This document shows positions 8,723-17,061 of a stretch of DNA of 64,000 nucleotides, piece after piece. Source of the stretch: Streptomyces sp. A 4/2 (lineage in GTDB: Bacteria > Actinomycetota > Actinomycetes > Streptomycetales > Streptomycetaceae). The notes beneath the pieces were generated by a model. That model made no database searches and was not told where the DNA came from. It saw only the letters and a list, made by a program, of their open reading frames with translations. The stretch is taken from the NCBI RefSeq assembly GCF_940670765.1, contig NZ_CALNVW010000007.1, positions 1 to 64,000 on the forward strand. Reading direction: 5' to 3'. A program made the position numbers and the translations under genes. How positions within the stretch are numbered: position 1 is the stretch's first letter; every line of letters starts with the position of its first letter.

Positions 8723-10384
8723 CTATTTCCGGGCCGCCCCGGGGCCTGCCCGGCGCATGGTGATCCGGCTCTCCGCAAGAGCGGTCAGCGCCAGACGGTC
8801 GACTTTTCCGGTGGAGGTGTACTCCAGGGCCGGCAGGATCTCGATCAGTTCCGGGACCATGTAGGAGGGCAGTGATTCACGGCACTGGCGGCGCATGTCC
8901 CGCTCGTCCGTCACGACGCCGGACAGCGGGGTGACGAACGCCGCGAGGCGCGTATCGCCGGACGCCGAATCGCCGACGGCCACGCATACGGCCTGGTCGA
9001 CCGCGGGCGAGGACTCCAGTGCCGCCTCGATCTCCCCCAGCTCGACACGGTAGCCCTTGATCTTGACCAGGCTGTCGTTGCGGCCGATGAAGACATACCG
9101 CCCGTCGCGGTCGCGGCGCACGATGTCACCGGTGCGATAGAAGCGTCCGTCGGTCTGATCGACGATCCGGCTCGCTGTCTTCGCGGGATCGTTCCAGTAT
9201 CCACGCATGACCGATTCACCGGAGATACACAGCTCGCCGACCATTTCGCCGTTGCCGGGCAACCTGGTCCGGTCCTCCGCGAGCAGGATCGCTCCGGCAT
9301 AGGGGCACGGCTGCCCGATGGGCGGGGCCGCACCGGCAGCCGCACCGAAATCCTCGTCCTCGACACGGTGGAAGGTGCAGACGTTCGTCTCGGTCGGGCC
9401 GTAGAGGTTGTAGAGAGCGGCCCCCGTGGGCACCTTGTCCCGCAACGCTCTCAGATGGTGCGTGGAATACGCCTCACCGGCAAAGGACACGACCCTCAGC
9501 CGGGAGGCCGCGAGGAGTTCGGAATTCTTCGCCTCGACCATTCTTCGCAGCGCGCTCGGTACGGAGTACCACATCGAGATCTTCTCGTCGGCGACGAACT
9601 GGTTCAAGGCCGCGCCGAGGCCTTGCCAGCTCTCCGGCACCAGCGACACACAAGCACCCGCCGCCACGGCCACGAAGACATCGAGGACGGACAGGTCGAA
9701 GTGGAGCGGGGCATGACTGGCCAGTACGTCCACGGACGTCACACCGAACTCGCGCCCCGCCCAGTCGACGAAGGCGCGGGCGTTGCCGTGCGACAGGGTC
9801 ACGCCCTTGGGCGTGCCGGTCGAGCCCGACGTGTACAGGATGTAGGCCACATCATCGGGATCCGGCCCCGCGGCAGTGCGCGTTGTCCGCGTACCACGGG
9901 CGAGTGCGTCGGCCCAGGACACCACGGAGAGATCGTCCGGTGCCTGCGCCGGATCCCCGCCGACGACGAGAACGGAGAGCGAGGACAGCACCTCGGGCCT
10001 GGTCGCACGTAGCGTCTCGACTCTGTCCGTAGTCGTGATCAGCCACGTCATACCGCAATCGGCGATGATGGTGGCCGCTCGCCGGACGGGCGCGGTCGGA
10101 TCGATCGGCACATAGGCCCCGCCGCTCCGGAGCACCGCATGGATGGCGGCCACCGCTTCGATCGACTTGTTCAGCCAGATCCCCACACGCATGGTTCCGT
10201 CCTGGCCGCGACCGGCCAGGGTTCCCGCCACCAGATCGCTGATCTCGTCCAGTTCGGCATAGCTGATCTGCCGGTTTCTCTCTTTGACGGCGATCTTGCC
10301 GGGGTTGTCCCGCGCGGACTTCTCCAGATGGTCCACCAGGGTCCCGGCAGTTGTCGAAGGTGACCGCTCCACGAACTGATTCAC
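8723..10384 (-). CDS. Proline-type adenylating enzyme (prolyl-carrier ligase)
   Basis: This 553-residue stand-alone adenylation enzyme has core motifs YTSGSTGTPKG, NLYGPTETN, YRTGDIV, KIKGYRVELGEIE and STGKVDR. Pocket residues read D-L-L-Y-S-A-L-V-C. This is one change away from D-L-L-Y-L-A-L-V-C, the code I associate with proline-specific ligases of pyrrole pathways such as PltF and RedM. The predicted reaction is ATP-dependent loading of L-proline onto the small carrier protein encoded upstream in this operon. The reading frame is open further upstream, but the real start is the GTG at 10384. It overlaps the stop of the flavoenzyme gene by 4 nt (GTGA), a classic coupling arrangement. The flavoenzyme and carrier partners beside it make the assignment strong. 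Confidence 0.9.
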   Translation of the reverse strand: MNQFVERSPSTTAGTLVDHLEKSARDNPGKIAVKERNRQISYAELDEISDLVAGTLAGRGQDGTMRVGIWLNKSIEAVAAIHAVLRSGGAYVPIDPTAPVRRAATIIADCGMTWLITTTDRVETLRATRPEVLSSLSVLVVGGDPAQAPDDLSVVSWADALARGTRTTRTAAGPDPDDVAYILYTSGSTGTPKGVTLSHGNARAFVDWAGREFGVTSVDVLASHAPLHFDLSVLDVFVAVAAGACVSLVPESWQGLGAALNQFVADEKISMWYSVPSALRRMVEAKNSELLAASRLRVVSFAGEAYSTHHLRALRDKVPTGAALYNLYGPTETNVCTFHRVEDEDFGAAAGAAPPIGQPCPYAGAILLAEDRTRLPGNGEMVGELCISGESVMRGYWNDPAKTASRIVDQTDGRFYRTGDIVRRDRDGRYVFIGRNDSLVKIKGYRVELGEIEAALESSPAVDQAVCVAVGDSASGDTRLAAFVTPLSGVVTDERDMRRQCRESLPSYMVPELIEILPALEYTSTGKVDRLALTALAESRITMRRAGPGAARK

Positions 10385-11505
10385 CTCATTCCGAGCTTCG
10401 CCGCTATGACAGATCGCTGCATGTCCGAGGTCCCCGAGGAAATTCTGGTGCCGAGTGCGTCCCGGAGCCGCTCCTCGATCCCGGCTTCTTCCGTGTATCC
10501 GTAGCCGCCGAAGATCTGCATGGCGCCCTCGAACGTGGCCACTGCGGCCTCGCTGATGGCGAGCTTGACCATCTCCGGGTAGAAGGACTCTTCGTTGTCC
10601 GCCAGTTCCCAGGCGGCCCGGTAGGTGAGGTTGCGAGCCGATTCCAGCCTGACCCGCAGGTCGACGATCCGGTTCGACACCGACTGGAAGGAAGCGATCC
10701 GGCGCCGGAACTGCCGTCGGGACAGGGATCGTTGTACACACTCTTCGAGCTGCGCCTCGACGGCACCCAGCAACGGAGCGAGCAGCAGGGTCCGCTCCCA
10801 TGCCATCACCGAGGCGAAGATCTTCGACCCCTGCTTCTCGGCACCCAACCGCCGGCTCTCGTCCACGACGCAGTCATCGAGGACCACCTGCCCCCACGGG
10901 CACGATCGGAGTCCGGCCTTCTGGTACTCGGCCTCGACCTTCAGCCCGGGATGATCGCGCTCCACCAGGAACGCCGTCACACCCGTGAACCCGAACTGCT
11001 GCCCGAGCGTCGCGTAGACGAGGAACACATCGGCCAGCGGCGCGTTCGTCACGAATCTCTTGCGTCCCGACAGCCGGTACTTCGTCCCGTCCTTGACGGC
11101 GACGGCCTCCATCGCGAGCGCGTCGGAACCGGTCTCTGTCTCGGTGATGGCGTGCGCGCCGGTCAGCGTCCCGCTCGCCAGGCCGGGCAGGTACGTCGCT
11201 TTCTGCTGCGGCGTGCCGAACTTCACGATCGGGTGCTGCACGGCCCACATGTGAGCGCCGGCCGAGACGAGCAGCCCGATGTCCCGGCAGCCGTATCCGA
11301 GCCCTTCGAGGGCAAAGGCACAGGTGAGCGCGGAATGGCCCAGACCGCCGTACTCGACAGGCACGGGCAGCGCCATGACCTGGTCGGCGGCGAGCGCCTG
11401 CCAGCTGGCGCCGCCCCCGCCCGACTGCCCGGGTGCAGGAGAACCGCCGTGCTCGCGGAGGCGGTTGTTCAGCGCGAGTTGCTCCGCGGACCACTCAAGA
11501 TTCAC
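10381..11505 (-). CDS. Acyl-CoA-dehydrogenase-like prolyl-carrier oxidase
   Basis: This 374-residue flavoprotein has acyl-CoA dehydrogenase landmarks: AITETETGSD in the middle domain and QIFGGYGYTEE near the C terminus. The C-terminal YEGT-type Glu of medium-chain enzymes is absent (SSGT instead). A Glu at residue 237 (AWERTLLLA) occupies the alternative position used by isovaleryl-CoA dehydrogenase. In pathways such as PltE and RedW, relatives oxidise carrier-bound proline to pyrrolyl-2-carboxyl-carrier. In anatoxin biosynthesis a relative makes a dehydroproline. That role is predicted here because the gene sits between a proline ligase and a carrier gene. The GTG at 11505 is preferred; it overlaps the upstream gene by 11 nt and follows AAGGG. 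Confidence 0.88.
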   Translation of the reverse strand: MNLEWSAEQLALNNRLREHGGSPAPGQSGGGGASWQALAADQVMALPVPVEYGGLGHSALTCAFALEGLGYGCRDIGLLVSAGAHMWAVQHPIVKFGTPQQKATYLPGLASGTLTGAHAITETETGSDALAMEAVAVKDGTKYRLSGRKRFVTNAPLADVFLVYATLGQQFGFTGVTAFLVERDHPGLKVEAEYQKAGLRSCPWGQVVLDDCVVDESRRLGAEKQGSKIFASVMAWERTLLLAPLLGAVEAQLEECVQRSLSRRQFRRRIASFQSVSNRIVDLRVRLESARNLTYRAAWELADNEESFYPEMVKLAISEAAVATFEGAMQIFGGYGYTEEAGIEERLRDALGTRISSGTSDMQRSVIAAKLGMR

Positions 11506-12865
11506 GGCCGTGCCCTTGCTCGTCCCGCGCCCTGGTGAGCTTCTCGACGGCCTGGTCGACTTCACGCTCCGTCGCCGAGTCATCGCCGAGGAGGCCATTC
11601 ATGTACTTCTCGTAGGCGCCGAGATCCATGAGCCCATGGCCGCTCAGATTGAAGAGGATCGTTTCCACCGAACCGCTCTCGCGGGCACGGACGGCCCGAT
11701 CGATGGCGTGCTTGATGGCGTGGGCGGACTCCGGTGCCGGGATGATCTGTTCGGCGCGGGCGAACGTCACACCCGCCTCGAAGATCTCGTTCTGCGAGTA
11801 GGCGACGGCCTCGACCAGTTTCTCGTGGTACATCCAGCTGATCACGGGAGCGGCGCCGTGGTATCGCAGCCCTCCGGCGTGGATGGGCGACGGCATGAAG
11901 TCGTTCCCCAGCGTGTACATCTTCGACATCGGGGTGTTGCCGAGGGCGTCGTGGTGATCCCAGGTGTACACGCCCCGCGTCAGCTTCGGGCAGGACATCG
12001 GCTCGACCGCGACCAGCCGCGTCTTCCGGCCCGCCTCGACCGATGCGCGGTAGAAGGGGAACGCGAGGCCGGCGAAGTTGCTTCCGGCACCGATCGCCCC
12101 GATCACGGTGTCCGGAAATTCGCCCCTCTCCGCCATCTGGACGAGCGCTTCCTCACCGATGACCGTCTGGTGCAGCAGTACGTGGTTGTCACCGCTTCCG
12201 GCGGAGTAGCGGACGCCGTCCCCCTCGTTGGCGTACTCGTGCGCCTCGGAACTGGCCACCGACAGGCTCCCCGGGCAGTCCGGGTCCTTCAGGAGGATGG
12301 TCCGCCCGGCCTCGGTATGGATGCTGGGGCTTGGGATGACCTTCGCGCCGTTGAGTTCCATCATCAATCGGCGGTAGGGCTTCTGCTCGTAACTGCACTT
12401 CACCATGTAGACGGTGCAGTCCATGTCGTAGGACTTGCAGGCCATCGCCAGCGCCGTGCCCCACTGCCCGGCGCCGGTCCCGGTCACCAGCTCGCGGACC
12501 CCGGCCTTCTTGTAGTAATAGGCCTGTGCGACAGCCGAGTTCAGCTTGTGACTACCGGAAGGGCTGACCCCCTCGTACTTGTAGTAGATCTTGGCGGGGG
12601 TACCGAGCGCCTTCTCCAGTTTCCGGGCGCGTACCAGAGGCGTCGGCCGCCAACGCTCGTACTCCGCCCGCACTTCATCCGGAATCGCTATGAACGGCTC
12701 TTTGCTCACGCTCTGCCGGTAGATGGAGAGCGGGAGCTGCGGCTGAACTCCGTGCCGCCCCACCCTCTGGGCCGGCCTCCGCTCCTGCGGGACGTATCCC
12801 GCAAGATCGGCGATCACGTTGTACCAGTGCGTCGGAACTCCGCTCCGCGCTGTGTCTTCACTCAC
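11495..12865 (-). CDS. TrpB2-type PLP enzyme with altered catalytic site
   Basis: This 456-residue protein belongs to the TrpB-like (TrpB2) branch of fold-II PLP enzymes. It keeps the SHKLNSA motif with the PLP lysine (Lys107), a GAGSN phosphate-binding loop and the QKPYRR stretch typical of TrpB2. The normal motif ETGAGQ(W/H)G, whose Glu activates indole in tryptophan synthase, reads GTGAGQWG here (Gly129). The codon is GGG, one base from GAG. The enzyme may therefore do beta-replacement with another nucleophile, or another PLP reaction. No TrpA partner is nearby. The GTG at 12865 was chosen because AAGGAGG lies 7 nt upstream. It sits between the carrier protein and prolyl oxidase genes, so it is likely to supply an amino acid to the peptide product. 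Confidence 0.92.
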   Translation of the reverse strand: MSEDTARSGVPTHWYNVIADLAGYVPQERRPAQRVGRHGVQPQLPLSIYRQSVSKEPFIAIPDEVRAEYERWRPTPLVRARKLEKALGTPAKIYYKYEGVSPSGSHKLNSAVAQAYYYKKAGVRELVTGTGAGQWGTALAMACKSYDMDCTVYMVKCSYEQKPYRRLMMELNGAKVIPSPSIHTEAGRTILLKDPDCPGSLSVASSEAHEYANEGDGVRYSAGSGDNHVLLHQTVIGEEALVQMAERGEFPDTVIGAIGAGSNFAGLAFPFYRASVEAGRKTRLVAVEPMSCPKLTRGVYTWDHHDALGNTPMSKMYTLGNDFMPSPIHAGGLRYHGAAPVISWMYHEKLVEAVAYSQNEIFEAGVTFARAEQIIPAPESAHAIKHAIDRAVRARESGSVETILFNLSGHGLMDLGAYEKYMNGLLGDDSATEREVDQAVEKLTRARDEQGHGRES

Positions 12866-12917
12866 TGCCACTCCTCCTTGCCGGGCCGGCTCGCCATCGG
12901 AATCACTGTCGGTCGGG

Positions 12918-13175
12918 TCAGGCCGCCTGTGTGGTCACCAGCTGGACCAGACTTCCCACGTCGACGAGGTCGACCTTCATGAGCGCTTCGTCGTTGATCT
13001 CACAGGAGAGATCGCTTTCGAGCCGGGTGATGAGTTCAAGGAGACTCAGCGAATCCAGGCCGATCGTGGCGGAGTACAAAGGGAGTTCATCCGCTATGTC
13101 CTCCGGAGACAGCTCAAGGTCGAGAATCTCGATGAGCCGGCGCCTGACCTGCATCGAAATTACGGAATCCGCCAC
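12918..13175 (-). CDS. Free-standing peptidyl carrier protein
   Basis: This 85-residue acyl or peptidyl carrier protein carries the phosphopantetheine attachment motif GLDSLSLLEL, with Ser42 as the predicted modified residue. It is the first gene of the operon that continues with the TrpB2-like enzyme, prolyl oxidase and proline ligase. That matches the carrier in pyrrole cassettes such as PltL and RedO. It should hold proline during oxidation and hand the product to a synthetase condensation domain. The GTG at 13175 has GAGAGG about 7 nt upstream. An ATG at 13154 is a shorter alternative. The frame is open further upstream but that part looks non-coding. Confidence 0.88.
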   Translation of the reverse strand: MADSVISMQVRRRLIEILDLELSPEDIADELPLYSATIGLDSLSLLELITRLESDLSCEINDEALMKVDLVDVGSLVQLVTTQAA

Positions 13176-13601
13176 GGGGGCCCTCTCAGAGATAATGAGC
13201 ACTGGAATCGAATCCGGTGCGAAACGATCAAATTCGACGGGCGACGGGACAGCACTCGGCTCCGCCCGTATCGAACGACTGCACCGGTGTTTCACCGGCC
13301 GCGACCGAATCAGTGACCACGAGGTACAGGGAATCGACATCGGACCCTTCCCGTCCGTCATCGCTCTTCGCCATCACACATGTGCCGCAGTCGACAGCCC
13401 TCGCGAACTTCCGCAAGAAACCGCCAGCTTCTTCCGATGTTGCACCCGGACCGTTCGCTCGCACCAGCGCACGAAGGGTTCCGGATCATGCAACTGCGCG
13501 AACCGGATCTGCCGAATTCTGGCGGGCACGGTTCACTCTCAGCGACACCCCGAGGCCACTTCGGTGAGAATTCGTGTTTTCTTGGGCATTCGCCACCGAT
13601 C
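13176..13601. other. Non-coding region upstream of the carrier-protein operon
   Basis: This 426-bp stretch holds no reading frame that I believe in. It is less GC-rich than the surrounding genes and must contain the promoter of the carrier-TrpB2-oxidase-ligase operon, unless that operon is read through from the MFS gene. I see no strong terminator hairpin or operator palindrome. Confidence 0.5.
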
Positions 13602-14828
13602 TCAGGAACTCGCCACTGATGAGCCCTCCTGGAGGATTGATTCACTCTTGACCCGGACAAAAAGGAAGGCCGCCCCGGCAAGGAGAAGTGCGGGGGCTGC
13701 GGCCAGGGCGAAGCTGGTGTGGAGCGGCAGGTTGGAGATGGCGAAGCCGATGGTCGCGGCTCCGGTGGTGTTGCCGGCGTTCACGGCCGTGTTCACCCAG
13801 GTCCCAGCCCGCACGCGGGCCTGTGGTGCCGCGGACTGGTTCGCCACGAGGTACGCGGCCGACAGTCCGGGGGATATGCAGACACCGGTGCAGAGCGCTA
13901 TCAGCGCCAGCACCGTGAGGTTCGGCGACAGTCCGGCCACCCCGATGCCGATGGCCGGGCCGGCCACCAGGATCGGCAGTTGCTTGCGGGAGGAGATCTT
14001 CCAGTTCACCGTGCCGTAAGCCAGACCGCCGAGCGCGCTGCCCGCTGACAGGGCCGCGCTGCACCAGGCCACCGCCGCCCCCTGGTGGTGGAACCTGGCG
14101 AACGCCACCATCAGCAGGCTGACGGTACCCAGACAGAACCCGATACCCAGGGCGGCCATGACCGGCTGGACGATCGCGCGTCCGAGCCGCCCCGCCTCAC
14201 CGCGTTCCTCGGAGCGGTGCGCCGCGGGCCGCACTGCGGGCGAAATGACCAGTGCGGTCGTCCCGCAGGCCACCAGCGACGCCGAGAGGAGCAGCCCGGC
14301 CGACGGCGCGGCGAGCGTCGCGATCAGCCCGGCAAGGAGCGGGCCGGCCAGGAAGAGGACCTCTTCGGCCACCGTGTCGAGGCTGAAGGCGCGGCGCAGC
14401 AGGTCCGGGGAGTCGGGGATGAGTTCGTTCCACAGTGCCCGCATCGTGGGGCCCAGGGGCGGTGCACAGGAACCCGCGGCGCCGGCGACACCGATGATGA
14501 GCGCGACAGGCGCACCGTGCCACCATGCGGTGGCACCGAGCGCGGCGAGCAGGAGGGCAAAGACGAGCGCCATCGGCAACAGCGCACGCCGCAGGCCGTG
14601 ACGGTCGATCAACTTGGCTCGCAGCGGGGCGAGCAGGGTGGCTCCGGCGGCGAAGAGTGCCTCGGCGCCGCCCGCGACCGCGTACGACCGGCCGCTGCCG
14701 GTCAGCGCGAGCATGAGGGAGAGCGGAGTGATGCCGTAGCAGAGTCTGCCCAGTAGCGCCGCGCCGAACGTGCGGGTCGCGTGGGGGGTACGGAGGACGT
14801 CAACGTACGAAGGTGTACGCAATTGCAT
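13602..14828 (-). CDS. MFS transporter, probable product exporter
   Basis: This 408-residue integral membrane protein has about 12 hydrophobic helices and a basic loop after helix 2 (RAKLIDRHGLRR), as in major facilitator exporters. Pro- and Gly-rich helices in the first half (AGAAGSCAPPLGP) are typical of drug efflux members. Its position between a pathway regulator and the biosynthetic operon, all on the minus strand, suggests export of or self-resistance to the cluster's product. The substrate cannot be read from sequence. The start ATG at 14828 opens on MQLRTPSYVDVL. Confidence 0.85.
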   Translation of the reverse strand: MQLRTPSYVDVLRTPHATRTFGAALLGRLCYGITPLSLMLALTGSGRSYAVAGGAEALFAAGATLLAPLRAKLIDRHGLRRALLPMALVFALLLAALGATAWWHGAPVALIIGVAGAAGSCAPPLGPTMRALWNELIPDSPDLLRRAFSLDTVAEEVLFLAGPLLAGLIATLAAPSAGLLLSASLVACGTTALVISPAVRPAAHRSEERGEAGRLGRAIVQPVMAALGIGFCLGTVSLLMVAFARFHHQGAAVAWCSAALSAGSALGGLAYGTVNWKISSRKQLPILVAGPAIGIGVAGLSPNLTVLALIALCTGVCISPGLSAAYLVANQSAAPQARVRAGTWVNTAVNAGNTTGAATIGFAISNLPLHTSFALAAAPALLLAGAAFLFVRVKSESILQEGSSVASS

Positions 14829-14926
14829 CGAAATGGTCCTTGTCCAGAGGCAGTGCGACGCCTGTGGCCAACGCTGCGAGACCTACAGGGGGCACCTGAT
14901 GCCGTGTGCTTGAAGTGGTATACCGG

Positions 14927-16012
14927 TCAGGCCACTTGGGCCCTGTCGGGCGGGAGCCCTCCCGCCGGCCGGCAATGCCCGTGGTGGGCGCCCCAACCGT
15001 GGTCGACAGCGGGATCCGGATACATTTCCCTGCCGCGACGAGCCCCTTCCTCCCGCGCGATGAGATATCCCAGGTGCGTGCGGTTCCGTGCGCCGAGTCG
15101 CCGCATGATCTTGGAAATATGGCTGCGGCACGTACGCTCACTGATCGCCAGCCGCCGTGCGATCGCCCCGTCCTTCTCCTCGGTCATCATCAATTTCATG
15201 ATTGAATTCTGGATTTCAGACACGACCGAACCCTCGACGCGCGTCCGATAGGACGAGGTCATCGGCTGGGAGAAATTCCAGATCCCCTCGAATACGTCGA
15301 CCAGGAACGCAACGACCGCGGCGTGCTTGATCATGATCACCCCGGCGTCTTCGGAATCGCCGGAAATGAAGGCGGTATGCCGGTCGAAGATCATCAGGCG
15401 TCGAGAGAGACAGTCCAAGGTCCTGACCTCGGCGCCGATCGCGGTCAGCGATTCCACATGATTCTGAGTGTTCCCGCAGAATCGTGCGCTGTGCTGGTAG
15501 ATCGTGCGCATGCTGACACCACGTTTGAGCATGGCACTGTCGCGAGGGTAGGCTTTTTCAAGGATCGCCCGGGGCCGCGAACCTCCGGGCTGGACCACCA
15601 GAACCTCGAATTTGCATTCGCCGGCCGCTTCCGCGATCCGCGTATCCACGGCATCAGGATCGACGATGGCGACGATCTGCCCGCCCTGCCCGTCGACAGA
15701 CAGGGCTTCGTTGAATACTCGCAGACTCCGCAGGCTGGACTGGGTCCTGGATACGTCGCGCACCACACGATCAAGGGATTCCAGCAGCCGACCGAAGATC
15801 TTTTCCTCTGCGACGTCCGCACTCACTGCGGTAATGAATTCCGGATTGGTCTCGGCGCAGGCGAAAAGACCGACATCGCGCAGCTGGTCGAGCGTGGCGA
15901 CGGCAGCTTTCCGATCCGAGCCGAGCAGCGCGAGAACGTTCGGATGCGGTAGATCGCCGTCGGTGATGAGATGGCGGTAGGCGCGAATTATTTCCGAATC
16001 TGACGTGTTAAT
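14927..16012 (-). CDS. LuxR-family regulator with TrmB-like sensor; frame opens at AUU
   Basis: This is a transcriptional regulator with a C-terminal LuxR helix-turn-helix (IARRLAISERTCRSHISKIMRRLG). Its N-terminal part resembles TrmB-like sensor proteins common in Streptomyces clusters. The first ordinary start is a GTG at 15826 (299 residues). The frame stays open for 62 more codons, and that extension (VLALLGSDRKAAVATLDQL) looks like the winged-helix segment that the second LuxR gene of this island also has. The only initiator-like codon with a ribosome binding site is ATT at 16012, 9 nt after GAGGGG. I therefore extend the gene there, giving about 361 residues. An alternative is a frameshift near the 5' end. 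It probably controls the adjacent exporter and synthetase genes. Confidence 0.75.
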   Translation of the reverse strand: MNTSDSEIIRAYRHLITDGDLPHPNVLALLGSDRKAAVATLDQLRDVGLFACAETNPEFITAVSADVAEEKIFGRLLESLDRVVRDVSRTQSSLRSLRVFNEALSVDGQGGQIVAIVDPDAVDTRIAEAAGECKFEVLVVQPGGSRPRAILEKAYPRDSAMLKRGVSMRTIYQHSARFCGNTQNHVESLTAIGAEVRTLDCLSRRLMIFDRHTAFISGDSEDAGVIMIKHAAVVAFLVDVFEGIWNFSQPMTSSYRTRVEGSVVSEIQNSIMKLMMTEEKDGAIARRLAISERTCRSHISKIMRRLGARNRTHLGYLIAREEGARRGREMYPDPAVDHGWGAHHGHCRPAGGLPPDRAQVA

Positions 16013-16116
16013 GCTTGATCACCCCTCAGGTGCAGGCATTTCCGTAATTCTGCATTTCGCATCACAGGACGGTGCCGGTCGGCGATGTCTCCGCAGAAGG
16101 AGATTTTTGCGAGTGC

Positions 16117-17052
16117 TCAGGTCCTTACGGCGTTCAATTCGTCGAAGACCGACCGTAGAATCACCGAGACGTGGCGGGCGCTCCGCAGACCAGAACGCGG
16201 CAGCGGCTCGCCGGTGGCCAGCGCCCACGCCATCTCCTGGTAGACGGCACGGCGCAACTGGGTGGTGGACGGGGTCGGGTGGTCCTCGATCAGACCGACG
16301 GCCCCGGTCATGACGGCGCCGTCGGCCACCAGGACGCGCCGGTCCGTACCCAGGACCTCCAAACGCTCGGACCTGACGGTGGTCTCGGCGGTGACCACGA
16401 AGCTGAGTACAGCACCCTCCCTGAACTCGACCAGGCCCGCGACCCGTGAGTCGATACCAGGTACGGACTCACGGATACCGCCCAGTCGCAGTTCCATCGG
16501 CTCACCGAGCAACTGGCATGCCAGGTCGAGGTAGTCCACGGCCAGATGCGCGGTGACACCGCCGAGCGACACAGCCGGGTCACGGCGCCAGCCCGCTCGC
16601 CGGTACTGCGCGCTGGGCCGGTACCTGGATACCTGGAGCACCCCGACAGCCCCCTTTCCCCAATCCCAGGCGAGCACGGACTCGGGGAGCCTGAGCCGTT
16701 CCTGGAGCATCACGCCGATCGGGCGGCCCAGTCGGCGGCCGAGCTCCACGATCCGGTCGATCTCGGCAGGCGAGGAGGCCGGGGGCTTCTCCAGGAGCAC
16801 CGCCTTCCCCGCGCGCACGGCCTCCTCCGCGAGGGCGGCCCGGTTCCCCGGAGGCACGCACAGGGCGACGAGATCCACCGACGGGTCGCCGAGCAGGCCG
16901 GCCCAGTCCGCCGAGCGGGGCAAACCGTCGGTGTCCATGGACGCGTCCCGTTCCAGGACGGTCGCGACGCGCGCGAACGGGACACCGTCCAGGGCCGCGG
17001 CATGCTGCCGTCCCGCCACGCCGAAACCGACGATGGCCACACCGAATGTCAT
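16117..17052 (-). CDS. Gfo/Idh/MocA-family oxidoreductase
   Basis: This 311-residue NAD(P)-dependent oxidoreductase has an N-terminal Rossmann motif (VGFGVAGRQH) and the EKPPA motif near residue 95 that carries the family's conserved Lys-Pro. The middle region holds a WRRDP...GGVTAHLAVDYLD stretch, where the last Asp and the His are typical catalytic-domain residues. The family acts on sugars, cyclitols and biliverdin-like compounds, so substrate cannot be inferred. It lies on the same strand as the regulator and exporter, about 100 bp upstream of the regulator frame, and may belong to the peptide pathway. Immediately upstream is the relic of a cysN-like gene. Confidence 0.85.
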   Translation of the reverse strand: MTFGVAIVGFGVAGRQHAAALDGVPFARVATVLERDASMDTDGLPRSADWAGLLGDPSVDLVALCVPPGNRAALAEEAVRAGKAVLLEKPPASSPAEIDRIVELGRRLGRPIGVMLQERLRLPESVLAWDWGKGAVGVLQVSRYRPSAQYRRAGWRRDPAVSLGGVTAHLAVDYLDLACQLLGEPMELRLGGIRESVPGIDSRVAGLVEFREGAVLSFVVTAETTVRSERLEVLGTDRRVLVADGAVMTGAVGLIEDHPTPSTTQLRRAVYQEMAWALATGEPLPRSGLRSARHVSVILRSVFDELNAVRT

Positions 17053-17061
17053 GCGTACCTA

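Noticed and set aside
10385..10801. N-terminal extension of the proline-type adenylase to 10801
   Set aside because: The extra residues overlap the flavoenzyme gene out of frame and have no adenylation features; the GTGA overlap at 10384 is a far better start.
13358..13681. 107-codon frame upstream of the carrier-protein gene
   Set aside because: It has no ribosome binding site, overlaps the MFS gene end and has no protein-like pattern.
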